Shown here: in pieces, positions 1 through 7,215 of the stretch
How the letters are laid out: each line of letters starts with the position of its first letter
How positions within the stretch are numbered: the first letter of the stretch is position 1
From: JASFUX01 sp050050115
Lineage (GTDB): Bacteria; Pseudomonadota; Alphaproteobacteria; Caulobacterales; Maricaulaceae
Assembly: GCA_050050115.1 (NCBI GenBank)
Contig: JASFUX010000166.1
Location: forward strand, 1 to 7,533
Reading direction: 5' to 3'
DNA length: 7,533 nucleotides
The notes under the pieces: generated by a model
Databases searched by the model: none
Told to the model about the DNA's origin: nothing
The model's input: the letters and a program-made list of their open reading frames with translations, nothing else
Program-made: the position numbers and the translations under genes

Positions 1-475
1 CCGGGGCGCCGAGGTCGACGCTCGGCCGGCCCTCGGCCAGGGGCTGAGACGGATAGCCTTGGAAGGCTGCGACGACGACGAGCAGAGCGCCGGCCGCCGC
101 GGCGATCCCGGGCAGGCCCTCGGCGGTTAGATAGCTTTCGTCTTCGTCCTTGTTGAGCGCCGCCCGCGTCCAGGGCGCAGCCATCCATAGGCCGATGACG
201 ATGAAGGCGACGAGCCGCGGCATCAACGCCCAGCTGTCGAGCCCGGCCTCGATCAGGCTCCAGACGATGGTGCCGGCGAGGAACAGCGCATAGAGCCGCG
301 GCCCCCAGGCGCCGCCGCGGACCAGCAGCGCGGCGACGGCGACGAGCACCGCTCCGCCTACGGCGTAATAAAAGCTCCCGCCCAGAGTGACGAGCCAGAC
401 GCCGCCGACGAGCATGGCCCCGCCCATGGCGAGGAGGAAGGCCGCGAAGACCCACAGCAGTATTTTCGAAATCAC
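1..475 (-). CDS. gcd: Membrane-bound PQQ-dependent dehydrogenase, glucose type (partial, N-terminal membrane domain)
   Basis: The first 158 residues are present; the gene runs off the left edge. I translated it by hand from a GTG at 475. A Shine-Dalgarno GGGGAG lies 5 bases upstream and no in-frame ATG occurs before residue 17. The visible part is five hydrophobic segments (roughly residues 5-29, 36-52, 60-76, 86-102 and 121-138). It carries motifs matching the membrane anchor of E. coli Gcd, including LGGSFYY (31-37) and a WALMPR stretch (82-87). In this family the anchor is followed by a periplasmic eight-bladed PQQ-binding propeller of about 650 residues, not visible here. The enzyme oxidises aldoses in the periplasm and passes electrons to ubiquinone. 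The same anchor occurs in quinate/shikimate dehydrogenases, so the substrate is not settled. No PQQ biosynthesis gene lies in the window. Confidence 0.88.
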   Translation of the reverse strand, partial: MISKILLWVFAAFLLAMGGAMLVGGVWLVTLGGSFYYAVGGAVLVAVAALLVRGGAWGPRLYALFLAGTIVWSLIEAGLDSWALMPRLVAFIVIGLWMAAPWTRAALNKDEDESYLTAEGLPGIAAAAGALLVVVAAFQGYPSQPLAEGRPSVDLGAP

Positions 476-480
476 GATTG

Positions 481-498
481 CTCCCCAGCGTTTACGCT
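481..498 (-). promoter_or_regulatory. gcd ribosome binding site with abutting AGCGT-TT-ACGCT palindrome
   Basis: CTCCCC at 481-486 is the complement of GGGGAG, well placed for the GTG at 475. Directly upstream, 487-498 is a perfect inverted repeat (arms AGCGT and ACGCT, two-base spacer). The palindrome touches the ribosome site, so a bound protein could affect initiation. The ribosome site is well supported; the operator role is inference. Confidence 0.5.
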
Positions 499-516
499 CG
501 CGCCTGTTCTTCAGTG

Positions 517-531
517 ATCAGCGGCGCTGAT
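517..531. repeat. 15-bp palindrome upstream of gcd
   Basis: Arms ATCAGCG and CGCTGAT flank a single central base, a perfect 7-bp dyad about 42 bp upstream of the gcd start. It could be an operator. As RNA it would fold as a 6-bp stem with a 3-base loop. Only a short weak T-rich stretch follows on the plus strand, where there is no gene to terminate. On the minus strand no T-run follows, so I do not call it a terminator. Confidence 0.4.
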
Positions 532-658
532 TGTTCCTGACGCCCCTCGCGCACAGCGCGCGCCTTTTCCGGCGGCCAGACTAGTGCCTGGAAACAGCGT
601 TCGCCATGGCGATGCTGAAGTTCCCGCCCAAGGTGTAGACGTTTTAATCTTCGCCGGG

Positions 659-1081
659 CTAATCGTCGCCAGGCCGGGCGCGGAGCTTTTTCACCACGCC
701 GCGCCGCGCCTTGGTCTCAAGGCGTTTCTTGCGCGCCGCGGCGGGGATTTTCGTGCGTGTGCGCGGCTTGGGCGCAACCGCTGCCTGGCGGATCAGCTCA
801 TAAAGCCGCTCGCGCGCGTCCGCCCGATTGCGCGCCTGATCGCGATGCCGCCGCGCGGTGATGACGATCACGCCGTCTTTGCTCGCATAGGCGCCGGGCA
901 GGCGCTTGAGCCTCGCCTTGACCGCTTCGGGCAGGCCCGCGGCGTTCGCGATGTCGAAGCGAAGCTGCACGGCGCTGGCGACCTTGTTGACGTTCTGCCC
1001 GCCGGGACCGGACGCGCGAATGAACCGCTCCTCGATCTCGGACTCGTCGATCGAAACGCCGGGTGCGAGTTCGATCTTCAT
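659..1081 (-). CDS. arfB: Alternative ribosome-rescue factor ArfB (YaeJ-type peptidyl-tRNA hydrolase)
   Basis: This 140-residue protein has the release-factor catalytic motif GPGGQNVNK at residues 25-33, with GGQ at 27-29, in a compact domain of about 100 residues. It is followed by a basic tail (about residues 103-135, rich in K and R) typical of ArfB. In this family the tail sits in the empty mRNA channel of a stalled ribosome and the GGQ loop hydrolyses the peptidyl-tRNA, releasing ribosomes from non-stop messages. It lacks the codon-recognition domains of RF1/RF2, and its length matches E. coli YaeJ. The ATG at 1081 overlaps the TGA of the upstream DUF188 gene as ATGA. An AAGG lies 10 bases upstream, so translational coupling is likely. 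The family call is firm; the coupling is inferred from the overlap. Confidence 0.93.
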   Translation of the reverse strand: MKIELAPGVSIDESEIEERFIRASGPGGQNVNKVASAVQLRFDIANAAGLPEAVKARLKRLPGAYASKDGVIVITARRHRDQARNRADARERLYELIRQAAVAPKPRTRTKIPAAARKKRLETKARRGVVKKLRARPGDD

Positions 1082-1545
1082 CGCCGAACCGCCTTGAGCG
1101 AGCGGTTCACCGCCTCGTCGAGCGTGGAGAGAAACCGCGAGCGGTCCTTGTTCTCGAACGCGCTAGGTCCGCCGGTCATCTCGCCGGTCGAGCGCAAGTG
1201 ATCCATCACCGCGCGCTGGGCGAGGGCGGCGCCGATCGAGTCCTCCGTAAACGGTCTGCCTTTCGGCGAGATCGCGGCTGCGCCGGCCTTGAGCGCGCGA
1301 TCGGCGAGGGGGATGTCGGCCGTGATCACGATATCGCCGGCCTGGGCGCGCTCGGCGATCCAATCGTCGGCGACGTCCGGGCCATCTTCGACGACGACCA
1401 TCTCGTGACGCGGATCGACCGGCGTGCGGATCCAGGCGTTGGCGACGATCTTCACCGCCAGCTGATAGCGTTCGGCGACGCGGTAGACTTCGTCCTTCAC
1501 GGGACAGGCGTCGGCGTCGATGAAGATGGTGGGGCGGTTCGGCAT
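1078..1545 (-). CDS. yaiI: DUF188 / UPF0178 family protein (YaiI/YqxD)
   Basis: The 155-residue protein has the full DUF188 signature. It opens with FIDADACPVK (8-17), carries ITADIPLADRAL in the middle (74-85), and ends with GGPSAFENKDRSRFL (125-139). Length is normal for the family. Its biochemical function is not established. I recall the fold being grouped with PIN-like nuclease domains. The acidic residues D10, D12, D57, D61 and D77 are placed as such a metal site would need, but that is inference. The protein has no signal or membrane segment and should be cytoplasmic. The ATG at 1545 has no clear Shine-Dalgarno sequence. The stop overlaps the arfB start by four bases, so the two are almost certainly one operon, transcribed from the 111-bp interval shared with the divergent EamA gene. 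Confidence 0.92.
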   Translation of the reverse strand: MPNRPTIFIDADACPVKDEVYRVAERYQLAVKIVANAWIRTPVDPRHEMVVVEDGPDVADDWIAERAQAGDIVITADIPLADRALKAGAAAISPKGRPFTEDSIGAALAQRAVMDHLRSTGEMTGGPSAFENKDRSRFLSTLDEAVNRSLKAVRR

Positions 1546-1564
1546 GGCGAGGGCTTAACCCAAA

Positions 1565-1572
1565 CCGTACGG
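1565..1572. repeat. CCGTACGG palindrome in the yaiI/EamA divergent interval
   Basis: This perfect 8-bp palindrome lies 20 bp upstream of the yaiI start. It is short, and such sites occur by chance in GC-rich DNA. It is listed because it sits in the shared promoter region of two divergent genes. Confidence 0.25.
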
Positions 1573-1602
1573 GTCCGAAAAGCGCGCTGGCGCCGCGGCG
1601 AA

Positions 1603-1623
1603 CCGCCGCCTATGTAGCGGCGG
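1603..1623 (+). repeat. Inverted repeat in the leader of the EamA transporter gene
   Basis: Arms CCGCCGC and GCGGCGG form a perfect 7-bp stem around the 7-base loop CTATGTA. The repeat ends 33 bases before the EamA start codon. If transcribed it would be a very stable hairpin upstream of the ribosome site (GGGGAG at 1644-1649, 7 bases before the ATG). If not transcribed it could be an operator for either divergent gene. No T-run follows, so it is not a standard terminator. Confidence 0.4.
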
Positions 1624-1656
1624 ACGGGTGACGAACGAGGCGAGGGGAGAGAGGTC

Positions 1657-2580
1657 ATGGCAGACGCCGCCGCGCCCGCGCCATCCTCGCCGCCTGCGCC
1701 GCGCTCGTTCGCCGACGTCGGCGCGATCGCCGCGTGCAGCCTGATCTGGGGCTCGACCTGGTTCGCGATCACGCTGCAGCTCGGGAGCGTCGACCCGCAG
1801 GTTTCCATCGCCTACCGCTTCGGGCTCGCCGCCGCCCTGTTCGCGCTGCTCGTGCGGGCGCGGGGCGAAAGCCTGACGCTCACGCGCGATCAGCACGTCG
1901 CCGCCATTGGCATGGGCGTCTTCCTGTTCACCCTGAACTACACCTTGGTCTATCTCGCCGAGCAGCGCATCGCCTCGGCCGTGGTCGCGGTGGTGTTCGC
2001 CTCGCTCGCCTTCACCAACCTCATCGTCTTCCGCATCGCCGCGGGCGAGCGCGCGCCGCGCATGGCCTGGACGGCGGCGGCGCTCGGCGTGCTCGGCGTC
2101 GGCGCGCTGTTGTGGGAGGAGCTGCGCACGGCCGACTTTGACGCGCGGGCGGCGGTCGGCGGCGCGCTGGCGCTCGGCGCGGTGCTGTTCTCGGCGATCG
2201 CAAACGTATTCGCCGCGCGCGGTCAGCGTCACGGCGCGCGGGTGCTGCCGCTGACGGGCTGGGCGATGGGCTACGGCGCGGTGATCCTGGCGGTCCTCGC
2301 CACGGTACGCGGCGCAGCGTGGACGTTCGAGCCCACGTTCGCCTACGTCGGTTCGCTGCTCTACCTCTCCGTCTTCGGATCGGTGATTGCGTTTGCGCTC
2401 TACTATGCTCTGGCGAAGCGGCGCGGCTATGCGCTGGCGTCCTATATCTCCGCGCTGACCCCGCCGATCGCGCTGGGGATTTCCAGCGTCTTTGAAGGCA
2501 AGGCCTGGACGCCGCTGGCGCTCGTCGGCGTCGCGACGGTGATCACCGGCCAGATCATGCTGATGCGGACCCAACGCTGA
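1657..2580 (+). CDS. EamA/DMT superfamily transporter
   Basis: This is a 307-residue inner-membrane protein with about ten predicted helices (starting near residues 21, 49, 82, 106, 134, 165, 197, 228, 255 and 285), arranged as two five-helix EamA repeats. The first helix carries the family hallmark SLIWGSTWFAI (28-38). The last two helices contain LTPPIALGISSVFEGK (267-282), matching the usual conserved C-terminal stretch. Family members export or import small metabolites such as amino acids, nucleosides or drugs. The substrate cannot be told from sequence. The N-terminus has an Ala/Pro-rich 16-residue extension before the first helix. The ATG at 1657 has a good ribosome site (GGGGAG, 7-base spacing). 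It is divergent from yaiI and codirectional with typA, 103 bp downstream, but probably not functionally linked to it. Confidence 0.9.
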   Translation: MADAAAPAPSSPPAPRSFADVGAIAACSLIWGSTWFAITLQLGSVDPQVSIAYRFGLAAALFALLVRARGESLTLTRDQHVAAIGMGVFLFTLNYTLVYLAEQRIASAVVAVVFASLAFTNLIVFRIAAGERAPRMAWTAAALGVLGVGALLWEELRTADFDARAAVGGALALGAVLFSAIANVFAARGQRHGARVLPLTGWAMGYGAVILAVLATVRGAAWTFEPTFAYVGSLLYLSVFGSVIAFALYYALAKRRGYALASYISALTPPIALGISSVFEGKAWTPLALVGVATVITGQIMLMRTQR

Positions 2581-2683
2581 GCGCGGCTTCTAAGCAGCGC
2601 CGCTGAGCGGACCGGCTTGCTTTTCGCAGCGCAGCAGAGCAAACAGCCGCCGCAACAAGAACCCTGAAACCACGGTCCTCCCC

Positions 2684-4517
<1,834 letters not shown>

Positions 4518-4528
<11 letters not shown>

Positions 4529-5609
4529 ACTGCGCCAGCACAGCGTCGATGTGGGAATGATCGAGGCCGGCGCCGCGAAGCGCGGTGAAGTCCTCCGCCA
4601 ACACCTCGTCCCAAGGTCGATCGCCGCCCTCGAGCGAGAGGACGGAGCCGGCGCGCGCCCGGTAGATCGCGTCCGCCTCGTCGAGCCGTCCTTGATACAT
4701 CAGAGCGTGCGCGAGGTTCATTTCGATCCAGACCATGCTCGGATCGATCTCCAGGCCGCGGCGCGCGGACGCCTCGGCCACATCGAACTCCCGCGCGAAC
4801 AAAGCGCGCCAAGCGTGGCTGCCGTGCATGCCGGCGGCGATCTCCGGATCAATCGTTCCGGCCACATAGAGCGAGTTGATCTGCAACAGGTCGGCCGTGC
4901 TGGCCCGGAGCGCCGCGGTGTACTCTCCGGTCTCAAAGAGCGCAGTGCTGGCTTCTCCGATATTGAACAGTTCTTCGGTCGCGTCCGGCGGATCGTCGAG
5001 CATCTCGAGCAGCCACGCGTCCCGCTCGTCAAGAGCGCCTTCGGCCCGCAGCTCGGTCAGCAAGCGCTCTACTTCGCCCGCGTGCGTATCGATGTCGTCG
5101 CCGCCGAGCATCGCAAGCCGCGCATGCGCGTCGATGGTCAGGCGGCGCCAGTCCGGGCGGGAAGGCTCGCGATGCGACAAGTCCCGCGCGATCGCCAGCT
5201 GACTGGTCCAATGCTCGCGCGCCTTCGCGGCGTCGCCTTGCGCGTGATCGACCGTGCCGAGCCGTTGATGCGTGTGCGCAAGATCACGCAGCGCCTCGAT
5301 GCTGTCAGGCTCGCGATCGACGTGCGCGAGCGCTTCGACGTGAGCCGCTTCATACGCTTCGCGCGCGCCGGAGAAGTCGCCGCGGTTGAGGTAGGCGTCG
5401 CCGAGCGTGACGAACACGATCGCTCGCGGGAGCCTGCCGATCGCATCGGCCGAAGCGGGGGCGGAAGCGGGGGCGGTGCTCTCGGGCGCGGTCCCGCCAG
5501 CGCTCGCACAGCCGGCGACGAGCAAGCTCAGAACGCCGAGCCACGCCGCGCCGACGCGTCCTCGTCGAGACGCGCGCCTCGATTGTTTGCCTAGAGCCGC
5601 GTGCGCCAT
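4518..5609 (-). CDS. TPR-repeat outer-membrane lipoprotein (hypothetical)
   Basis: This is a 363-residue protein. The N-terminus is a lipoprotein signal: a basic stretch (KQSRRASRRGR, 8-18), a hydrophobic core, and the lipobox LVAGC with the acylated cysteine at 34. Alanine at +2 predicts sorting to the outer membrane. An Ala/Ser/Pro/Thr-rich linker (about 36-53) leads into TPR-type helices at about 60-95 and 102-147, and a C-terminal TPR block at about 264-323. I chose the ATG at 5609 because AGGGGGA lies 4-5 bases upstream. A TTG at 5633 would add 8 residues but lacks such a site. From memory, the pattern of repeats and the C-terminal block (WRALFAREFD, then WIEMNLAHALMYQGRLDEA) resemble the TPR tail of bacterial caspase-family proteins, but there is no protease domain here. 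Function is unknown; TPRs usually bind other proteins. It lies downstream of another exported TPR gene on the same strand. Confidence 0.85.
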
Positions 5610-5613
5610 GAGG

Positions 5614-5620
5614 TCCCCCT
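5614..5620 (-). promoter_or_regulatory. Ribosome binding site that fixes the TPR lipoprotein start
   Basis: The minus strand reads AGGGGGA, followed by four bases and then the ATG at 5609. This favours the ATG over the in-frame TTG at 5633. It also gives the signal peptide a normal length, with the lipobox cysteine at 34 rather than 42. Confidence 0.7.
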
Positions 5621-5674
5621 TTGTCGGATACAACGTCAGGTAGATCTGTAGCGCGGCGCTGCACGCGAAGACAG

Positions 5675-5690
5675 CACCGCCGTGGCGGTG
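5675..5690 (-). terminator. Hairpin between the two TPR genes, possible weak terminator or operator
   Basis: Arms CACCGCC and GGCGGTG are perfect over 7 bp with a 2-base centre, so the RNA would form a 6-bp stem with a 4-base loop. On the minus strand it lies 27 bases after the stop of the secreted TPR gene and is followed by CTGTCTTCG, which is only weakly T-rich. It could attenuate read-through into the lipoprotein gene, or be a DNA operator for it. The dyad is certain; the role is not. Confidence 0.35.
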
Positions 5691-5717
5691 GCGTAGCGGC
5701 TTTCCGTGCGCGGTCGG

Positions 5718-6353
5718 CTAGCTGCCGTTGCGGCGCGCGGCTTGCGCTGCGATCGCTGCGCGCTTCTCGGCGATGCGGGCGAGGCCTTCTTGCGGCAGCC
5801 GCCATTCCGGCGAGGCCGCCGCGGCGTCGTTGAACGCCTGCTCGGCGGCGTCGAGGCGCTCCATCGCTTCATAGACGAGGCCGCGATTGTAATGGGCGAC
5901 GTGGGCGACAGGCAGATCGCGTTCGAGCGCCGCGTCGTAGGCGCGAAGCGCGCCGTCGAAGTCGTCCATCACGTAGAGGACGTTGCCCTCGCTGACGTAG
6001 CTTTCGGGCATGTCGGGCTCGAGCCGCTGGGACTCGTGATAGTCAGCCATCGCCGCGTCGAGGTCGCCGCGCAGGCGGTGGATGATCCCGCGGTTATGGT
6101 GGGTCGCCGCGCGGTCACGCCGGTTGAGCAGATTGGTCTCGAGCGCGTGCGTGCAGTCGTCGAGCGCGCCTAGCGAGTCGTTGCCCGTGCGTGCGGCGTT
6201 GTAGCAAGCGTGTCCGCCCGAATCTCCGAACACGATCATCTGGCTCATCGCCGGCGTTGATGCGAAAGCCGTCATCAATGCCGCAGCGGAGGCGGCGACG
6301 GTGAAGCGCGCACATTGTCGGGCCGCGCGCGAGCCCTGTGCTTGGTGTTTCAT
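5718..6353 (-). CDS. Secreted TPR-repeat protein (hypothetical)
   Basis: This is a 211-residue protein. A basic start and a long Ala-rich hydrophobic stretch (about 17-32) form a Sec signal peptide, with likely cleavage near 35-38 (TPAMSQ). Three TPR motifs follow at about 84-117, 118-151 and 152-185, each with the canonical small and aromatic residues (for example HNRGIIHRLRGDLDAAMADY). A charged helix closes the protein. Before the repeats, C50 and C67 sit in a short helical pair and could form a disulfide after export. I recall similar small periplasmic TPR proteins in Caulobacterales and related alphaproteobacteria, without an assigned function. The ATG at 6353 has no ribosome site, but a promoter-like -10 ends six bases before it, suggesting a leaderless mRNA. 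It lies 96 bp after the S24 repressor gene and 108 bp before the lipoprotein gene, on the same strand. Confidence 0.85.
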   Translation of the reverse strand: MKHQAQGSRAARQCARFTVAASAAALMTAFASTPAMSQMIVFGDSGGHACYNAARTGNDSLGALDDCTHALETNLLNRRDRAATHHNRGIIHRLRGDLDAAMADYHESQRLEPDMPESYVSEGNVLYVMDDFDGALRAYDAALERDLPVAHVAHYNRGLVYEAMERLDAAEQAFNDAAAASPEWRLPQEGLARIAEKRAAIAAQAARRNGS

Positions 6354-6359
6354 GGTGCA

Positions 6360-6388
6360 ATCATACGCCGAAAACAGAGGGGTGTCGC
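6360..6388 (-). promoter_or_regulatory. Predicted promoter of the secreted TPR gene, consistent with a leaderless mRNA
   Basis: The minus strand has GCGACA (6383-6388; 4 of 6 to TTGACA), a 17-base spacer, and TATGAT (6360-6365; 5 of 6 to TATAAT). The -10 ends six bases before the ATG at 6353, so transcription would begin at or next to the start codon. This fits the absence of a Shine-Dalgarno sequence. It is a reading by eye of short motifs; the sigma-70-type consensus used is general, not organism-specific. Confidence 0.45.
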
Positions 6389-6426
6389 GCGTCGGTTCGC
6401 AGACGGCGCCGACCGAACACGGCTTT

Positions 6427-6449
6427 GTGAACGCTTGCCGAGTGAACGC
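6427..6449. repeat. Tandem GTGAACGC direct repeat just after the S24 repressor gene
   Basis: Two identical 8-base copies at 6427-6434 and 6442-6449 have a 15-base period. The second copy touches the repressor stop codon. They lie upstream of the predicted TPR promoter, about 40-60 bp from its -35. They could be tandem half-sites for an activator, or chance. Confidence 0.35.
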
Positions 6450-7079
6450 CTACTGGCTCGCCCAGAGGATCCTGGCGATCCAGTCGACCTCGCTCACGTC
6501 GATCGTCCGGGCGTCGTACTCAGGGTTGAGCGAGATCAGCTCGATCCGCCGCGCGGTCACCCGGCCGAGCTGCTTGGCCATGACCTCGCCGCCGGTGGTG
6601 CGCACCACCACCCGGTCGCCTTGGCGAACCTCCTGACCGGGCGCGACGATGATCCGGTCGCCGGGGCGGTAGACCGGGGCCATGGAGTCCCCCGAGATCT
6701 CGAGCGCATAGGCGCCGTCGCCGGGCGCGCCGGGAAACGAGATCTCGTCCCAGCCCGCGCCCGCGGGGAAGCCCGCGTCGTCGAAGAAGCCGTCATGGCC
6801 GGCCTGGGCAAGGCCCATCAGCGGGATCGACGGGCCGCGCTCTTCGCGTGACGACGCGAGGGCGGCGAATTCGGAAAAGCTCGCGCCCGTGGCTTCGAGC
6901 ACCTTGGCGATCGACTCCGTCGACGGCCAGCGCGGCTTGCCGCTGTCGGCGGAGTGGCGCTTGGATTTGTTGAACGTCGTGGGGTCGAGCCTGGCGAGCT
7001 TGGCCAGCCCCGAAGGCGTGAGCGAATAGCGCCGCGCCAGCTCGTCGATGCCGCTCCAGATCTGGGCGTGGCTGAGCAT
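6450..7079 (-). CDS. LexA-like HTH transcriptional regulator with S24 autopeptidase domain
   Basis: This is a 209-residue protein. Residues about 10-70 form an HTH DNA-binding domain (LTPSGLAKLARLDPTTFNKSKR, in two parts 20-30 and 31-41). From about 85 a LexA/CI-type S24 domain follows. The dyad is intact: serine 132 in GDSMAPVYRPGD and lysine 169 in VMAKQLGR, 37 residues apart as in E. coli LexA (S119, K156). A candidate cleavage site Ala93-Gly94 lies in GLAQAGHDG. It should therefore be a DNA-binding repressor able to cleave itself. Whether RecA or another signal triggers this is unknown. It is not canonical LexA, whose HTH domain differs, and I know it as a conserved chromosomal alphaproteobacterial type rather than a prophage remnant; no phage genes are nearby. 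The ATG at 7079 is the only usual start before an in-frame stop at 7113-7115. The ribosome site is weak (AGG at 8 bases, GGAGG at 15). Confidence 0.9.
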   Translation of the reverse strand: MLSHAQIWSGIDELARRYSLTPSGLAKLARLDPTTFNKSKRHSADSGKPRWPSTESIAKVLEATGASFSEFAALASSREERGPSIPLMGLAQAGHDGFFDDAGFPAGAGWDEISFPGAPGDGAYALEISGDSMAPVYRPGDRIIVAPGQEVRQGDRVVVRTTGGEVMAKQLGRVTARRIELISLNPEYDARTIDVSEVDWIARILWASQ

Positions 7080-7103
7080 TTGCCGGGCCTGCCGCCTCCG
7101 AAG

Positions 7104-7113
7104 ATTAAAATCC
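7104..7113. repeat. GATTAAAATC dyad in the repressor leader
   Basis: Arms GATT and AATC flank a two-base AA centre, in an AT-rich patch that stands out against the surrounding GC-rich DNA. It lies between the predicted -10 and the start codon of the S24 regulator, a natural place for an autoregulatory operator. It is short and the role is inferred. Confidence 0.3.
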
Positions 7114-7123
7114 TATTCTTGGG

Positions 7124-7151
7124 AGCATAGCCGGGCAGACAGGAAGTTCAA
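7124..7151 (-). promoter_or_regulatory. Predicted promoter of the S24 regulator
   Basis: The minus strand carries TTGAAC (7146-7151; 4 of 6 to TTGACA), a 16-base spacer and TATGCT (7124-7129; 4 of 6 to TATAAT). Transcription would start near 7117, giving a leader of about 38 bases. AATAGG occurs on the minus strand both next to the -35 (7152-7157) and at the predicted start (7112-7117), 40 bp apart, bracketing the promoter. Confidence 0.45.
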
Positions 7152-7215
7152 CCTATTGTCGAAACTTTCTCGAATGAGCTTGGAGGCGCGGGCAGGCTCA
7201 GGCCAGCATCGGGCC

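Noticed and set aside
548..575. Hairpins CGCGC-ACA-GCGCG and CGCC-TTTTCC-GGCG between arfB and gcd
   Set aside because: On the transcribed minus strand no T-run follows either one. Short stems of this kind are expected in DNA this rich in G and C.
588..645. Small minus-strand peptide frame after arfB
   Set aside because: About 19 codons, no ribosome site, and no recognisable similarity.
584..1617. Plus-strand frames opposite arfB and the DUF188 gene
   Set aside because: They are antisense shadows. Both minus-strand genes have unmistakable family motifs.
1555..2574. 339-codon minus-strand frame opposite the EamA gene
   Set aside because: The composition is Arg/Glu/Gly-dominated and repetitive, as expected from the complement of a membrane protein gene with high GC at the third codon position.
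2600..2624. Terminator after the EamA gene
   Set aside because: Only a 4-bp stem (CCGC-TGA-GCGG), with the T-rich TTGCTTTT about 7 bases further on, is too weak to claim.
4551..5594. 347-codon plus-strand frame opposite the TPR lipoprotein gene
   Set aside because: The opposite strand has a clear lipobox, a ribosome site and TPR helices; this frame has none of these.
7149..7163. Possible SOS box (GAAC-N7-GAAC type) overlapping the -35 of the S24 regulator
   Set aside because: The minus strand reads GACA-N7-GAAC, so one half-site is wrong at two positions. I do not call LexA control from this.
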